A DNA stretch of 64,000 nt from Homalodisca vitripennis (Eukaryota; Arthropoda; Insecta; Hemiptera; Cicadellidae), in NCBI RefSeq assembly GCF_021130785.1, contig NC_060207.1, positions 191,974,001 to 192,038,000 on the forward strand, in the 5' to 3' direction. This document shows positions 37,628 to 47,964 of the stretch, piece by piece. A model generated the notes under the pieces. That model made no database searches. It was given only the letters and a program-made list of their open reading frames with translations, and was not told where the DNA came from. Each line of letters opens with the position of its first letter. Within the stretch, counting starts at the first letter, position 1. Both the position numbers and the translations under genes were made by a program.

Positions 37628-38889
37628 TTTATTCATTATCAAAAGTGTTGCCTTTGTAATCAAGAACGTATTTCAGTAGTATTTTGTTCATGTAATAAAT
37701 TACTAAACTGGTCCTTTTCATTGTCATACCCTTCCTAAGTGTGACATAACTCACTTTAACATCCCTCAAGATTTTATAACGTTTATAGAAAATATTGGCA
37801 TTAGTTAAGTGTTACTTTTTATTTGCAGTTTTATAAATGTGGCAGCTCTCTAGCTTGTAAGGAATACACGTTTTTTTAACTCAGTCCAAGTTTCAGAACA
37901 TAATCTGGCCCACGGTACACCGTATTGTTAATTCTTATTTTTCCCAATCTATCATCCTACCTTTGTTTTAAGTGACATTTTAGGTTTATTAAGAAATCTA
38001 GTGACAGCGATACCCGAAGGGATTCTTTTCAAAAAAATTGCAAAATAGTGTTTGAATTTTTTTTAATCGTAAAACTTTAGTAGAAAATTATTAATTTCAA
38101 ACCTAAACCTGTTTCAAATGCTTTATATATCTCAAAGCATTAAATTTTTGTATTTTTTATTTAAAACTTTGCTTGTCATATGTAAATATGAATATGTGAC
38201 ACATATGTATTATAATAAGCAGCATATGGTTGATATTCACTTTTCTTGATAGGACTGCGAGCACTGCTGATCTTACAACATGCGATATTTACTAAAACAT
38301 TAAGCCTGTTTCTGTCAAAGTTTTAAACATTGCGCTGTCACAAACTTCACAATTAAAAGCGGACTTTAAACTTTGAAATGACATGGATTTACCAAGTTGA
38401 GTAGAAAAGCCGCTTCAAATACTGAAACCTTTGTGGAAACTTTGTGAAATTATATCACCTCACGGTCGAGTGGAAGAACTTTGTGTTCGGGAGCCATAAA
38501 CGGCTTTCTCCAACTGGGAAACTAGACTGTGATTATTAATGAAATGCAAGTAAAGTTCTGTTTCAGTCAAGCACTAGTTCCTTCATTGTGGCCAGAATGA
38601 GTAATTTATTCCTCATTTAGCAATTCATATTTTTAAAATTACGGAATAATAGTTCATTTTTTTTAGTTTATTTAACACCTTCTTGTTCACTAAAAAGGTA
38701 ACTAAAAAATCATCATTACATTTTCTGTGCAGCTTCCGATAAGACATGTATAGTCATAATGGGTAAGGATGGGGAATTGGGACCGCCTCCTACTAAGATC
38801 CTATAGTATATCCACCATGAAGTGGAATGCGGGTTGAGACAGTTCTGCCATGCCACCTTGGAAGTAGACGAGAGATTTGGAATATGTCT

Positions 38890-39395
38890 GGAATACGAAT
38901 GTCTGGTGTATGGTCTAGAAGTATGTAGAGCTGCTCTGGACAGCGTACGTCCGAACGTACTGTCTGGTAGATGGTCTGTTCTGGAAGTATGTAGAGCTGC
39001 TCTGGACAGCGTACTTCCGATCGGACTGTTTGGTCGATGGTCTGTTCTGGAAGTATGTAGAGCTGCTCTGGACAGCGTACTTCCGATCGTACTGTCTGGT
39101 CGATGGTCTGTTCTGGAAGTATGTAGAGCTGCTCCGAAAAGCGAACTTGTAACCAGACTGTCTGGCCGATGGTCTGTTCTAGAAGAACGTTGAGCTGCTC
39201 TGGACAGCGTACTTCCGATCGAATTGTCTGGTCGATGGCTGGTCTGATAGTGTGTAGAGCTGCTCCGAACAGCGTACTTCCGATCGGACTGTCTGGTCGA
39301 TGGTTTAGGCTGGAAGTGTCTAGAGCTGCTCTGGACAGCGTACTTCCGATCGGACTGTCTGGTGGATGGCTGGTCTGATAGTCTGTACATAGGTA
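38890..39395 (-). repeat. 66-bp minisatellite, open in several frames
   Basis: About seven to eight units of 66 bases (a few of 65), anchored at CTGGAAGTATGTAGAGCTGC: 38915, 38981, 39047, 39113, 39179, 39244, 39310, 39375. Each unit holds a TCCGATCGGA palindrome or variant. GC is far above the flanks. Because 66 is a multiple of three, any stop-free frame of the unit stays open, giving minus-strand ORFs of 224 and 214 codons (38716-39390, 38793-39437) and a + strand ORF of 123. The 224-codon frame repeats a 22-residue unit with the core RPDSTIGSTLSRAALHTS. It has no signal peptide or known domain. Most likely a minisatellite; a repeat protein is a less likely alternative. Confidence 0.8.
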
Positions 39396-39399
39396 CAAA

Positions 39400-41455
39400 G
39401 CCTTGGTTTTAAACAAAGTGAGTACAAACTCCATCACTCATCCTTCGTAGTACACCTATTAAGTTATTACTTTACCCTATTATCTCAACATTTTTGTTAA
39501 AGATATGCTACTAATGAATATCTAATGAATTGTTTAAATATAAGTGAGAAAATAAGCTTTTGTTGTAGCTAATATAGGTTCTATTGTAAAGTATACGCTA
39601 TCCACATTTGGGCGCTTCTGGAGATCATGGCAACCTTACTAACCAAATAGTATTATACAATACAGATTGTAATACCTTATCTTTCATGATGGCACGTCAC
39701 CAAGAATCCGTAAGTTTTGATCTGATTTTGGAAGAAATCTATATATCCATGCATTTTCTGAGAAGTTGAACCTCTATCGTAGAAACAATCGAGAAGTCTG
39801 AACTACATTTATTACAAAATCAAAATACCCTGACAGTCAGTAATTATCATTGGAAAAAATATATATACCCTAGTTTTACCATATAAGCATGTTTCTGGGG
39901 ACCAACTGGCCTCACTCAATATATGTGATGAAAGCATGATGTACGTTTTCACGTGATTTATTTTTAGGTTGTACATATATCGTTTAAATTGTATGCAAAA
40001 CCATTATACTCCAAATATTATCTTATCTGATGAGAGTTACATGGGGTTTGTATCCTTTAACCTAGTACCATGTTAAACAAACTTCAAGTTAAAATGAAAG
40101 CTTTTTCTGTGTTATAATAGAATGTCCTTATCTGTTCTTCACCCAGTTGTTAATATTTGCCCATCACATTAACATTGCCAAACATTTTTTGTGGATTTAT
40201 CTGTATCAACAACCGAAACAATAATCTAGTACCGATAGTCAACTATGTATTTAGCCCATATATATTTAGATTTGTGTGTTACTAATACTTATGGCTTTGA
40301 TTACCAGATCTTTCTCTGTCATATGCCTATACACGAATGTCTTATCCGATCAGATGGCCCAAGGTTGGAGAAATATATGGGAATACCACATGTTTGTCAG
40401 TAAATATGTGCAAATTAATATAATAGAATTTTTATTTCTCAAAAAACATTACAATAGATATCACACAACTGTATAAAACAGTGCAATAATAAATTACAAA
40501 TAAAATAAAATATAAAAAATCTAACATGGCCGACTACAATTAATAACATCTCCCTTCTCTACGCTCTATCTTTATGAGAAATAAATTATTCATTTATCCC
40601 AAAGTAAAATGCCTAATTTGAGATATAAATAACTCAGAAAACCAAAATAATCGGTTATTTAAATTAGATTTAGTAAAACATATTGTTTTATGAGATGTCC
40701 AAAACTCTGCATTTATGAAACAAAATATATATAAAATGAAATTTCTTGAACAAACAACCTAATAAAATGATCAAATGATTAATTGGACTTTATAGAGATA
40801 GCTTTATTTTTGACAATTATACATTTACTTTTGCAATATTCCGAGATTAAAAGTTTTTAATAAATTATTGATTATTTTTAGCTAGTCCAAATAACCATAT
40901 ATTTTATCTCGAAGAGCTATGTTTTTATTTGTCTATACGTATACACTATAACTTTCTAATGAGTTAACATTGATAGTTGAAATTAGGTATGAAACTCCAC
41001 TTCTACTAACTCTAAATCAAAATTGAAAATGGTAAATAGCTATCCAATGTAGTCGCTCTCTGAACCAGAAATTTGTCCGCTATGAGGCGACCGCGAAGCC
41101 ACCCACGCTGCTTCGTAATCTTGTGTGCGTTTAACCTGGTTTAAACAGATTAATATAAAATAAACATTTCTCAGTTTGCAGTTTAAATACAGCTGTATAT
41201 TTTTGGTATTTTTTAAAGAGAGGTATTTTAATAATTATTGGCGCAACCTCGTTTGCCACTATTTGGAAGGAGAAGGTATGCACTGTCTACACGATGTCGA
41301 CTGTGTTGACACAAATTTCGATGGTTACAGAGTGGATTTCGGCCACCACTATTTTAAACTCAGAGTCCAAAGTCCAAAGGACATACTGCTCTTACTTTTA
41401 CCATTTACCAGCCTTAAATATACTGGTATAAAAAATTCCTATTCACTAAAACTTT
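39400..41455. other. AT-rich intergenic DNA
   Basis: A small GC-raised patch lies at about 41055-41130. ORFs at 40276-40476 and 41176-41469 show no domain I recognise. Confidence 0.5.
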
Positions 41456-41458
41456 ATT

Positions 41459-41867
41459 TATTAATTTAAACAAACTCTCCAATAATATAAAGTTTTTTAT
41501 TTTTGTGAGGCCTTTCGTACTCAATGAGTACATCTTCGGACTCACACAACTGAATAAAAGTAATAATAACAATACTAACATAAACAATTTTGTACTAAAT
41601 AAAAACATATGTCATTAAAAATACAAAGAGGTAATATTCTATGACAGCACAGTATGTTATATGTATATATAAAAATAAAGTTTATATTTAGTTAAATCAA
41701 ATAAAGTAACGGTGAATTTTGTACAATTTAGTACAAAATTGTTTATGTTACTATTGTTATTATTACTTTTATTCAGTTGTGTGAGTCCGAAGATGTACTC
41801 ATTGAGTACGAAAGGCCTCACAAAAATAAAAAACTTTATATTATTGGAGAGTTTGTTTAAATTAATA
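41459..41867. repeat. Inverted repeat with 142-bp arms (foldback element)
   Basis: Arms 41459-41600 and 41726-41867 are reverse complements over 142 bases with a single mismatch seen (a G/C difference in AACAATACTAACA versus its partner). The 125-base spacer is AT rich. No coding capacity: the minus-strand ORFs at 41414-41608 and 41657-41896 are mirror translations of the two arms. Near identity implies a recent origin or gene conversion. It could be a foldback transposon, a head-to-head duplication of a small retroelement end, or a palindromic duplication. Confidence 0.93.
41780..41822 (+). ncRNA. Hammerhead-like compact RNA fold in the inverted repeat
   Basis: Right arm, + strand: outer stem TGTGAG (41780-41785) with CTCACA (41817-41822); core TCCGAAGA; inner stem GTACTC (41795-41800) with GAGTAC (41804-41809), loop ATT; then GAAA and GGC. 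The order outer stem, CYGAAGA, inner stem, GAAA, short linker, outer stem is that of minimal type I hammerhead ribozymes described in Penelope-like retroelements. Here the U of CUGANGA is C, there is one extra base before the inner stem, and the cleavage-site triplet is not GUC, so catalysis is doubtful. The left arm carries the same fold on the minus strand. Confidence 0.3.
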
Positions 41868-41869
41868 GA

Positions 41870-41993
41870 TAATTTCCAATAAGACAAGAGCTTCAAGAAT
41901 GTAAAACTTTATTATTTAATTCCTAATTACCTATTGATGTTTTATCGTTATTATTAAAACATTTAGCATATTTAACTCTATATTCTTTTCCTA

Positions 41994-42044
<51 letters not shown>

Positions 42045-43960
42045 CATATTGGAGAGATTTTGACTATGGCTTGATTGTTATGTTTGATTGTATCACAGGA
42101 TGGTGCTTTAAAATAAATGTGCTTTAAATTTCATCAGTGCAAATAAATCAAGAACTGGTACAGCGTGGTAAAAACAGTTTTGAATTACAATAATAATGTG
42201 TTACTATAACATTTAAATTAACTGTATTGCTTCAACATGTTTATAACTATATCAGTTATTTTTAGATTTCTTTTAATTAAACAAGAAATTGGTGATCCCT
42301 ACTAACAGATGTTATACACATTAGGGGCCAATAATAATTGGGATGCGAGTTGTATTAAACATGAGAGAGAAAAGTAAGGAGTAAGAGTCATTATTTTCTT
42401 CCTGTCTTCGAAAGGCGAAGATTTTTTAATGGCAGAAGTATCCAATATTCCTTTTTGGTCTCGATGACATCTTATTTAAATTTGTCGTTGATATTGGAAG
42501 AGATTAATCTACTCCATCAGGACTTGAAAGGTGGGCCTCTTACTTCAAAATCTTCACTGGAGGTTTATTAACTCAAAAATTAATATCATTGCCAGTCCAT
42601 TATAAAGAGGTAAGCCTTGATTTAAAAATATTAATTTTCGAAATCATCGATAAGAATGAATTGCTAAAGGTGAAACGTTTAATAACTATAGATTTATTTA
42701 AAGTTAGATGTGAATATGTTTATATTAAAAAAAGTTGACCCTAGCGAAGTATTAACGCCAAAGAGTATGAAAGTCAGTTGGTTGTATTACAGTGGAATTA
42801 ATTTTTCTGTAACTCGAACGTTTGAAATATGTTACCAAACGAAAAATAAGTCCGAAATATACATAGCCTACATCTGAAACTGAGCCTCAACCACAGAAAA
42901 CATAAAACACACAGGTCTCACTGAAACAACACACGATCCTACGACCAGACCTATAAACTGCCATTTACTTTTAAGAATGACGTATACTGATATTTTACTA
43001 AAGTAATGTTTTCAGTAAATATAAGTTATATCCAAAGATTGGGTCAACATGAGTACCACAAGAATTTCGACATTTTTTAACTCCCTTTCTGTTCTCAAAC
43101 ATTTCCTTTCCTGCAACAAGTTTTAGGAATGAGGTTAGGATCCAATTATGTTCTTAGTACAATTATAAGAGGTAAAATGCCAATATTTGTACAAACTAGC
43201 GTAATATAGTTATATAGTCAGTTATATGTATATTATGGTTATACAATATAGTCAAAATAAACTGATTGACTTTGTAAACATCCGGGTAAATCAGAAGTTT
43301 ACAAGTTGAACAGTACAGCCCCAAATACAGCTCTCCTGGAGTGCACTTTTTGGTTTGAGTAAAGAATTTAATTGTCTCACTACCCCAGATTGTAACCCTT
43401 CAATCCTGATTATCTTCAAGATATGATCTTACCCAGTGAAAAGAATTTCATTTAAAACTATAGGGGTATATCTTACCAATGTTAAAATTCCGAGTTCATG
43501 TACATTTTTCTTGAAACCTGACACTCCATAAGCATGAACTAACTACTGAACTTTCTCCAAATTACGGCATATTTAATAGAAATCCATTTAAAATGTTAAC
43601 TTTTATGAGTTTGTATAAAAATTAAATATTGTGTTTTGTTATAGTTGAATACTTATCATACAAATGTTTATACCCTATTCATGAGATATAACTTTATTAT
43701 GTTAGGTGTTATTTGTGTGATAAAAGCGTTATTTCAATACATTCATCAATTTTTTACGCAGTTAAGAAAATAAATAAAAAATCGTTTAAAAAACCTTTTT
43801 GGAAAAAAGCAAGTACAGTAATTTTTATCTTTAATGTGACACCTCACAACTGCATACCAAACGGATATGAGTGCCAAACTTTGCTCATAACAGTTTCCAA
43901 ATCCATATTACCACCATTAGATTGTATTCAAATTTTAAAATCAATTTCATTCTTGAGATA
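41870..43960. other. AT-rich intergenic DNA with (AT)n
   Basis: An (AT)n tract of about 24 units lies at 41996-42042. Nothing else recognised; the ORF at 43713-44000 runs into a family A copy and is not a gene. Confidence 0.5.
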
Positions 43961-43964
43961 TTAT

Positions 43965-44412
43965 GCGGACAGATATACGGATAAACAATCATACAGATAA
44001 AACGCTGACACAAAAAGATGCACCGTAGCACTCATTCATGTAGAAATAAGGTTTATGTAAAATTTAACATCTACATTTGAAAATCTTTTTCGACATATCT
44101 TGCTACATGATACACTCGCATTTCAGCTCATTAAAGTGTATTCATGTAAGTGTTTAAATAATAAAAGTCCATACACTGGCTAGACTACATGTGCTAATTT
44201 GTCACATGTTTGAATCTCTTCTGGGTGTATTGAGTTTGTAAATAAATTTATTTATTCTGCTATTTTCTCGTTGCCTTCATAGTTACATATAAGACTAAAT
44301 AAAAATATTCGCTAACGCGTACCCCAACGCCATGGATTGGCATGCACTATCATTAAACTCAGCTTTTCTCACATATAGAAATGGCCTAATACACAATTCC
44401 AAGTCATAGATC
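43965..44412 (+). repeat. Dispersed repeat family A copy, 5' part, interrupted
   Basis: GACAGATATACGGATAAAC, CGACATATCTTGCTACATGA, TTCTGCTATTTTCTCGTTGC, TTCGCTAACGC, CATGGATTGGCATGCAC and ATAGAAATGGCCTAATACAC follow the family order and stop where the R1-like element begins. The missing 3' part resumes at about 45390. Confidence 0.75.
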
Positions 44413-45222
44413 TTGTCACAATACACAATAGCCTTGCCACAACGCAGAAGGCTGTTGTGGCACTTAGCAGGCTTATGCCAAACAAAGGTGGCCCACGATC
44501 CAGTGTAAGGAAAGTTCTTGGCTCGGTGGCGCACTCAGTGATGCTGTATGCAGCACCCATGTGGCAAAGAGCTATGGACCATAACCAAAGTAGAAAGAAG
44601 CTAGAGCAGACACAACGGAGAGTAGCACTCCGGGTGTGCAGTGCATACCGGACTGTTTCTACGGAAGCAGCTCTCGTGATATCTGGAACAGTGCCCATCA
44701 AGCTCCAGGTAGAAAAAAGGATAGCGAAGCGGACAGGAGTTCTGCAGGAAGAAGAGCATTACACCAGGCAGTGGCAGGAAGCGTGGTCACAAGACACTGG
44801 AAAGGCAGCATGGACAAAGAGAAACTAATCCCTGACATTAGACCTTGGATCAGCAGAACTCATGGACAGTGCAGTTATTATCTAACCCAGGTACTGAGCG
44901 GACATGGGTGCTTTGGCTTCTATAAGAGACGCTTTGGTCTGAGCGACACAGATGCCTGTGCGTACTGCGGAGAGTGCGACACTACTTTTCATACTGTGTT
45001 TGCATGTCCACGGTGGAGATACCAGCGGAAAGGAGTTGAGGAGAATCTGGGAAGAGCTCTTACAGTGGAGAGTATGGTGGCACTGATGGTGGAGAGTGAA
45101 GACAACTGGAGCACAATAGCTGACTACCTGGGAGTGGTAATGAGAAGAAAAGAAGAAGATGAAAGGCAACTAAATGTAAATTTAAGAGCTGAAATAAGAA
45201 GAGGCCTACGACAAAGAAGGTA
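44413..45222 (+). pseudogene. R1-clade LINE ORF2 C-terminal part, frameshifted
   Basis: Frame one (to about 44820) contains ALSRLMPNKGGPRSSVRKVL, HSVMLYAAPMW and EQTQRRVALRVCSAYRTVST, the thumb and post-RT region typical of R1/TRAS/SART-type ORF2 proteins. The frame changes near 44815-44824, after AAWTKR; the second frame continues with LIPDIRPW, LSGHGCFGFYKRRFG and the zinc knuckle CAYCGECDTTFHTVFAC (44957-45007, C-x2-C-x7-H-x4-C), then ends with a stop at 45221-45223. Endonuclease and the RT catalytic YxDD motif are missing because of truncation. The frameshift shows the copy is dead. When intact this protein nicks the target and reverse-transcribes the element RNA. Confidence 0.85.
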
Positions 45223-45385
45223 AGCAGATGACTGTCCTCTCACCTTGAAGAAATACTGAAAGGTGGTACCAAGATGAAGAGGAGTAGAATTTTAGAGGGA
45301 GGTTTTTTTTAGTGGAATCACCACAGACCCCCATTGTGCGGACCCAATGGGAAATCCGAAAGGATTTTTCCCCCTCTCGAAAAAA
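44413..45385 (+). mobile_element. R1-like non-LTR retrotransposon, 5'-truncated
   Basis: Only the last part of ORF2 and the 3' UTR are present. The 5' border falls inside a family A repeat near 44413. The 3' end is a short A8 run at about 45380-45387, after which family A resumes (GACATCGTACAGGCGG). A possible short target duplication is AAGTC(A)TA on both sides. 5' truncation is the usual outcome of target-primed reverse transcription. Confidence 0.75.
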
Positions 45386-45387
45386 AA

Positions 45388-45512
45388 GTCTATAGGTCAC
45401 TTTGCTTCGGAGACATCGTACAGGCGGATAGACAGAGAGACAGAAAGATTGAAATTAAAATTTTCCAGCCCCACGAGTGATAAATTTTGCTAATGATCAG
45501 CCAATAAATAAA
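45388..45512 (+). repeat. Dispersed repeat family A copy, 3' part
   Basis: GACATCGTACAGGCGG, GATAGACAGAGAGACAG, TTTTCCAGCCCCACGAGTGA and TGATCAGCCAATAAATAAAT complete the copy split by the R1-like insertion. Confidence 0.75.
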
Positions 45513-45514
45513 TT

Positions 45515-47035
45515 CAGAGGAAATGTAACACTTACAAATTGAACAAGTGCCAGTTTTCTACTAAGCCTAGGCCTAAGTCTCGATCACTGACTAATATTAT
45601 TAGACGCATTTATTTTCATCCAGATTTCTTCCAGGGAATGTTCCCTTTTATATATACTTCAAGATCTACCCATACTTGTAAATCAATCACTAAATCAAAA
45701 ATTAAAAGGCATAATTATTTATGCAGAGCCCCAAAATTACTGAAATGTGGAGCAGTACATACATAAACACGAAAACTAGATGATTGGCAAGAGAAATAGA
45801 TGAGAATCACGTTAGCCAACATTCAAAATGAAAATTTAATTATGACAACGCAAAATAGTAGGCGTACTTTTTCACGAGCTTCATAGCTCTTCACTAAATG
45901 ATAAGGCCTCATATAGACTTAGTAAAAATTAATTAATAAAAATCTTATGTCCATGTTTTTTATGTATAATTTCTCAAGTGTTTGTCCCAATATGTAGAAA
46001 ATATAAGTAAAAATATAAAATTTACATTTTTAACAATTGAATTTCTTATTTCCCTTCATGCATTTTTCCTAACAGCATTTCATTATTTATTAAATTAAAT
46101 ACTATCATAATATTTAGAATATTTAAAAGAATTACTGTCCGGCGTGTAACAAGTTTTTCTAAAACTATAAAATTAGTGGCTAATTTAGAGATATTTGTGT
46201 TATTTTTAGAGGTATTTAAATTCATTTTCTATCGTTTTGGAAAATAATATTCAAGAATGCAGTCTATAACTAGGATGTGTGATGAGAATATGGACTTACA
46301 GCTTTAATCAATAGCTTCGACTACCAACTGCGTTTCCTCGGTCGTAGCTAGTTTACTGGTGGTCCTTGTCATAAATTAACCTATTTATAATTGGCAGATC
46401 ACTTGGGCGCTTATGAATGAAGAACGACAAATGCATGTAATTCCAAGGCTGCAAATTTATTGTAGACATGTAACAGACTTTGACTGTTCAATAGCAATAT
46501 CAACGAGTTTTCTACTAATTTTTTTGTACAAAAACATCGACACTACTGTTGCTTGGATATAATTTTTGAAAGAAACTGAGCACTAATCAAGCTCCTTCTT
46601 ACCTGCTGGATCGTAGGCATTTTGTGGGTTGTAGCTATAAAATTTTGAAAAATTAACGGAACAAAAACCGATTGATCAATCGTAAGGAATGGTCCTTCAA
46701 GGACCTATACCTGGACAAATTTTATATTGAATTTTTATCAATATCAATCCGTTAATGTATATTAAGATTTCCGTGGTTAACAATATAAATATGTACACTA
46801 ATAAATGCTCAAGAGAATATATTTTAGATGCCAACAATGTGTTATAGTGGTGTGCTTTTAAAAACTTACTCGAAGAAAATTCAAATAGCAAGACTCAATA
46901 GGTATGAAAGTCCTACTTGAGTTCTTTAAAAGTGGTACTCGGAGATATTAAGAATATCCAACTTTTGGAATCAAACTTAATGAACATCTGTAACTACATC
47001 TACATATTTTATATACCTCTGTTGGAAAAATGAAA
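45515..47035. other. AT-rich intergenic DNA, nothing recognised
   Basis: The 75-codon ORF at 45539-45766 is basic and unrecognised. Confidence 0.45.
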
Positions 47036-47060
47036 TTCAGGAATCTTTGTCTTATCTAAT

Positions 47061-47371
47061 TTGGTAGCCTTGATGGGGTTTGAAATTCGTAATGATTGCG
47101 TATTACGATTATTGTGTCCATCGCAGTGTCATTGCAGGGTGGAGAGAGACAGCAAAAAGGGGTTTTACAAAAAATCATTTTTCCTCATAAAATTTGGAAC
47201 CTCATGGGGTTTATTACTTCTGATACGGTATTTGCAGCCTTCTCGATATATAGAGCCCCGTGTGTCCTCGGTGAATCTGATCTTGACCTCGACTTTATTG
47301 TTGAAACTGCGTATACTGTTTTGAGTAACAATGCTACTAGCGATAATTCTTCTCAGAATTTGATAAAGTAG
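47061..47371 (+). pseudogene. Unrecognised ORF pair near a LINE fragment
   Basis: Two overlapping + frames, 87 codons (47061-47324) and 91 codons (47096-47371), have a richer amino-acid mix than the desert ORFs; the second includes the acidic stretch GESDLDLDFIVETAY. It ends about 30 bases before the LINE endonuclease remnant and may be a decayed part of the same insertion. I cannot name a domain, and a chance ORF is possible. Confidence 0.2.
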
Positions 47372-47399
47372 TTAGGAGGGCCTGGAAGTAGGCATCTAA

Positions 47400-47960
47400 A
47401 TATCTGGTCCTTTATGACAAAATAAGGTCAATTTTGTGTGATATCACATTTTACATAACTTTAGCATACCAATTTATGCATTCCCCATCATAAACCGTCA
47501 AGCTGAAGCTGTGGAACAGGCAGTAGGAATAAGTGTGGGTCTTGGTATCTCTTTCTACTGCCCTGTAAGTTAAGAGCCAAATGCTTAATTTGTGTTTTTG
47601 CTGATTCAGTCACTCTTTATTACCATAACTACTGAAGTAACCTCAGTCATATTAGGCAACACCAACATTGATTTACTTTCCAAGGCGTCATCCACGAGTT
47701 TACACCGACTCCTGAATCAATCTGATTCAATGCAATTGATACATAAGCGTGTTATAGTATGAGCAACTTCACCTACCTTGTGGATCATACTGTTGCTGAC
47801 AAGTCAGTCGAGTTCAACAGGACCAGCGTCCATAGAGCGGAGCTGATCACGAACCATAAGGTCTTCAGCAGTTGCAGTTTGCAAGAGAAGGAAACAGGAA
47901 GAACGGTTGTAACTTACAAAGACCTGTTACAGATTAATTTTGACCGTACCTTATCTTAAA
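47400..47960 (+). pseudogene. LINE endonuclease (EEP-type) fragment, frameshifted
   Basis: In one frame (47601 onward) the translation reads ITTEVTSVILGNTNIDLLSK then LLNQSDSMQLIHKRV, which fits the endonuclease motif normally written GDFNIDLL-x-LL-x-MxQLI in apurinic-type LINE endonucleases; the D of GDFN is N and the F is T. After a stop at about 47758-47760 the frame changes, and 47759-47959 continues with YLVDHTVADKSVEF, the LIDHI-like strand. Upstream, EAVEQAVGISVGLGISFYCP at about 47510-47570 fits the preceding YRPP-type strand. Three frames are needed, so the element is dead. RT is not present. The clade is not determined. Confidence 0.65.
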
Positions 47961-47964
47961 TTCC

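Larger units (their letters stand above)
35405..38700. other. AT-rich intergenic DNA with microsatellites
   Basis: Holds (AT)n/(TA)n at 36778-36812 and 37573-37622 and a 25-base poly(T) at 37374-37398. No coding or RNA gene recognised. Confidence 0.55.

Noticed and set aside
38716..39437. 224-codon and 214-codon minus-strand ORFs as genes
   Set aside because: Both come from the same 66-bp array in different frames, and the + strand is also open; unit length divisible by three explains this without selection. Kept as a finding only.
41414..41896. Two minus-strand ORFs with mirrored composition
   Set aside because: They are translations of the two arms of the 142-bp inverted repeat.
44882..45400. 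Minus-strand ORFs over the R1-like element
   Set aside because: They are antisense shadows of ORF2 and its 3' UTR.
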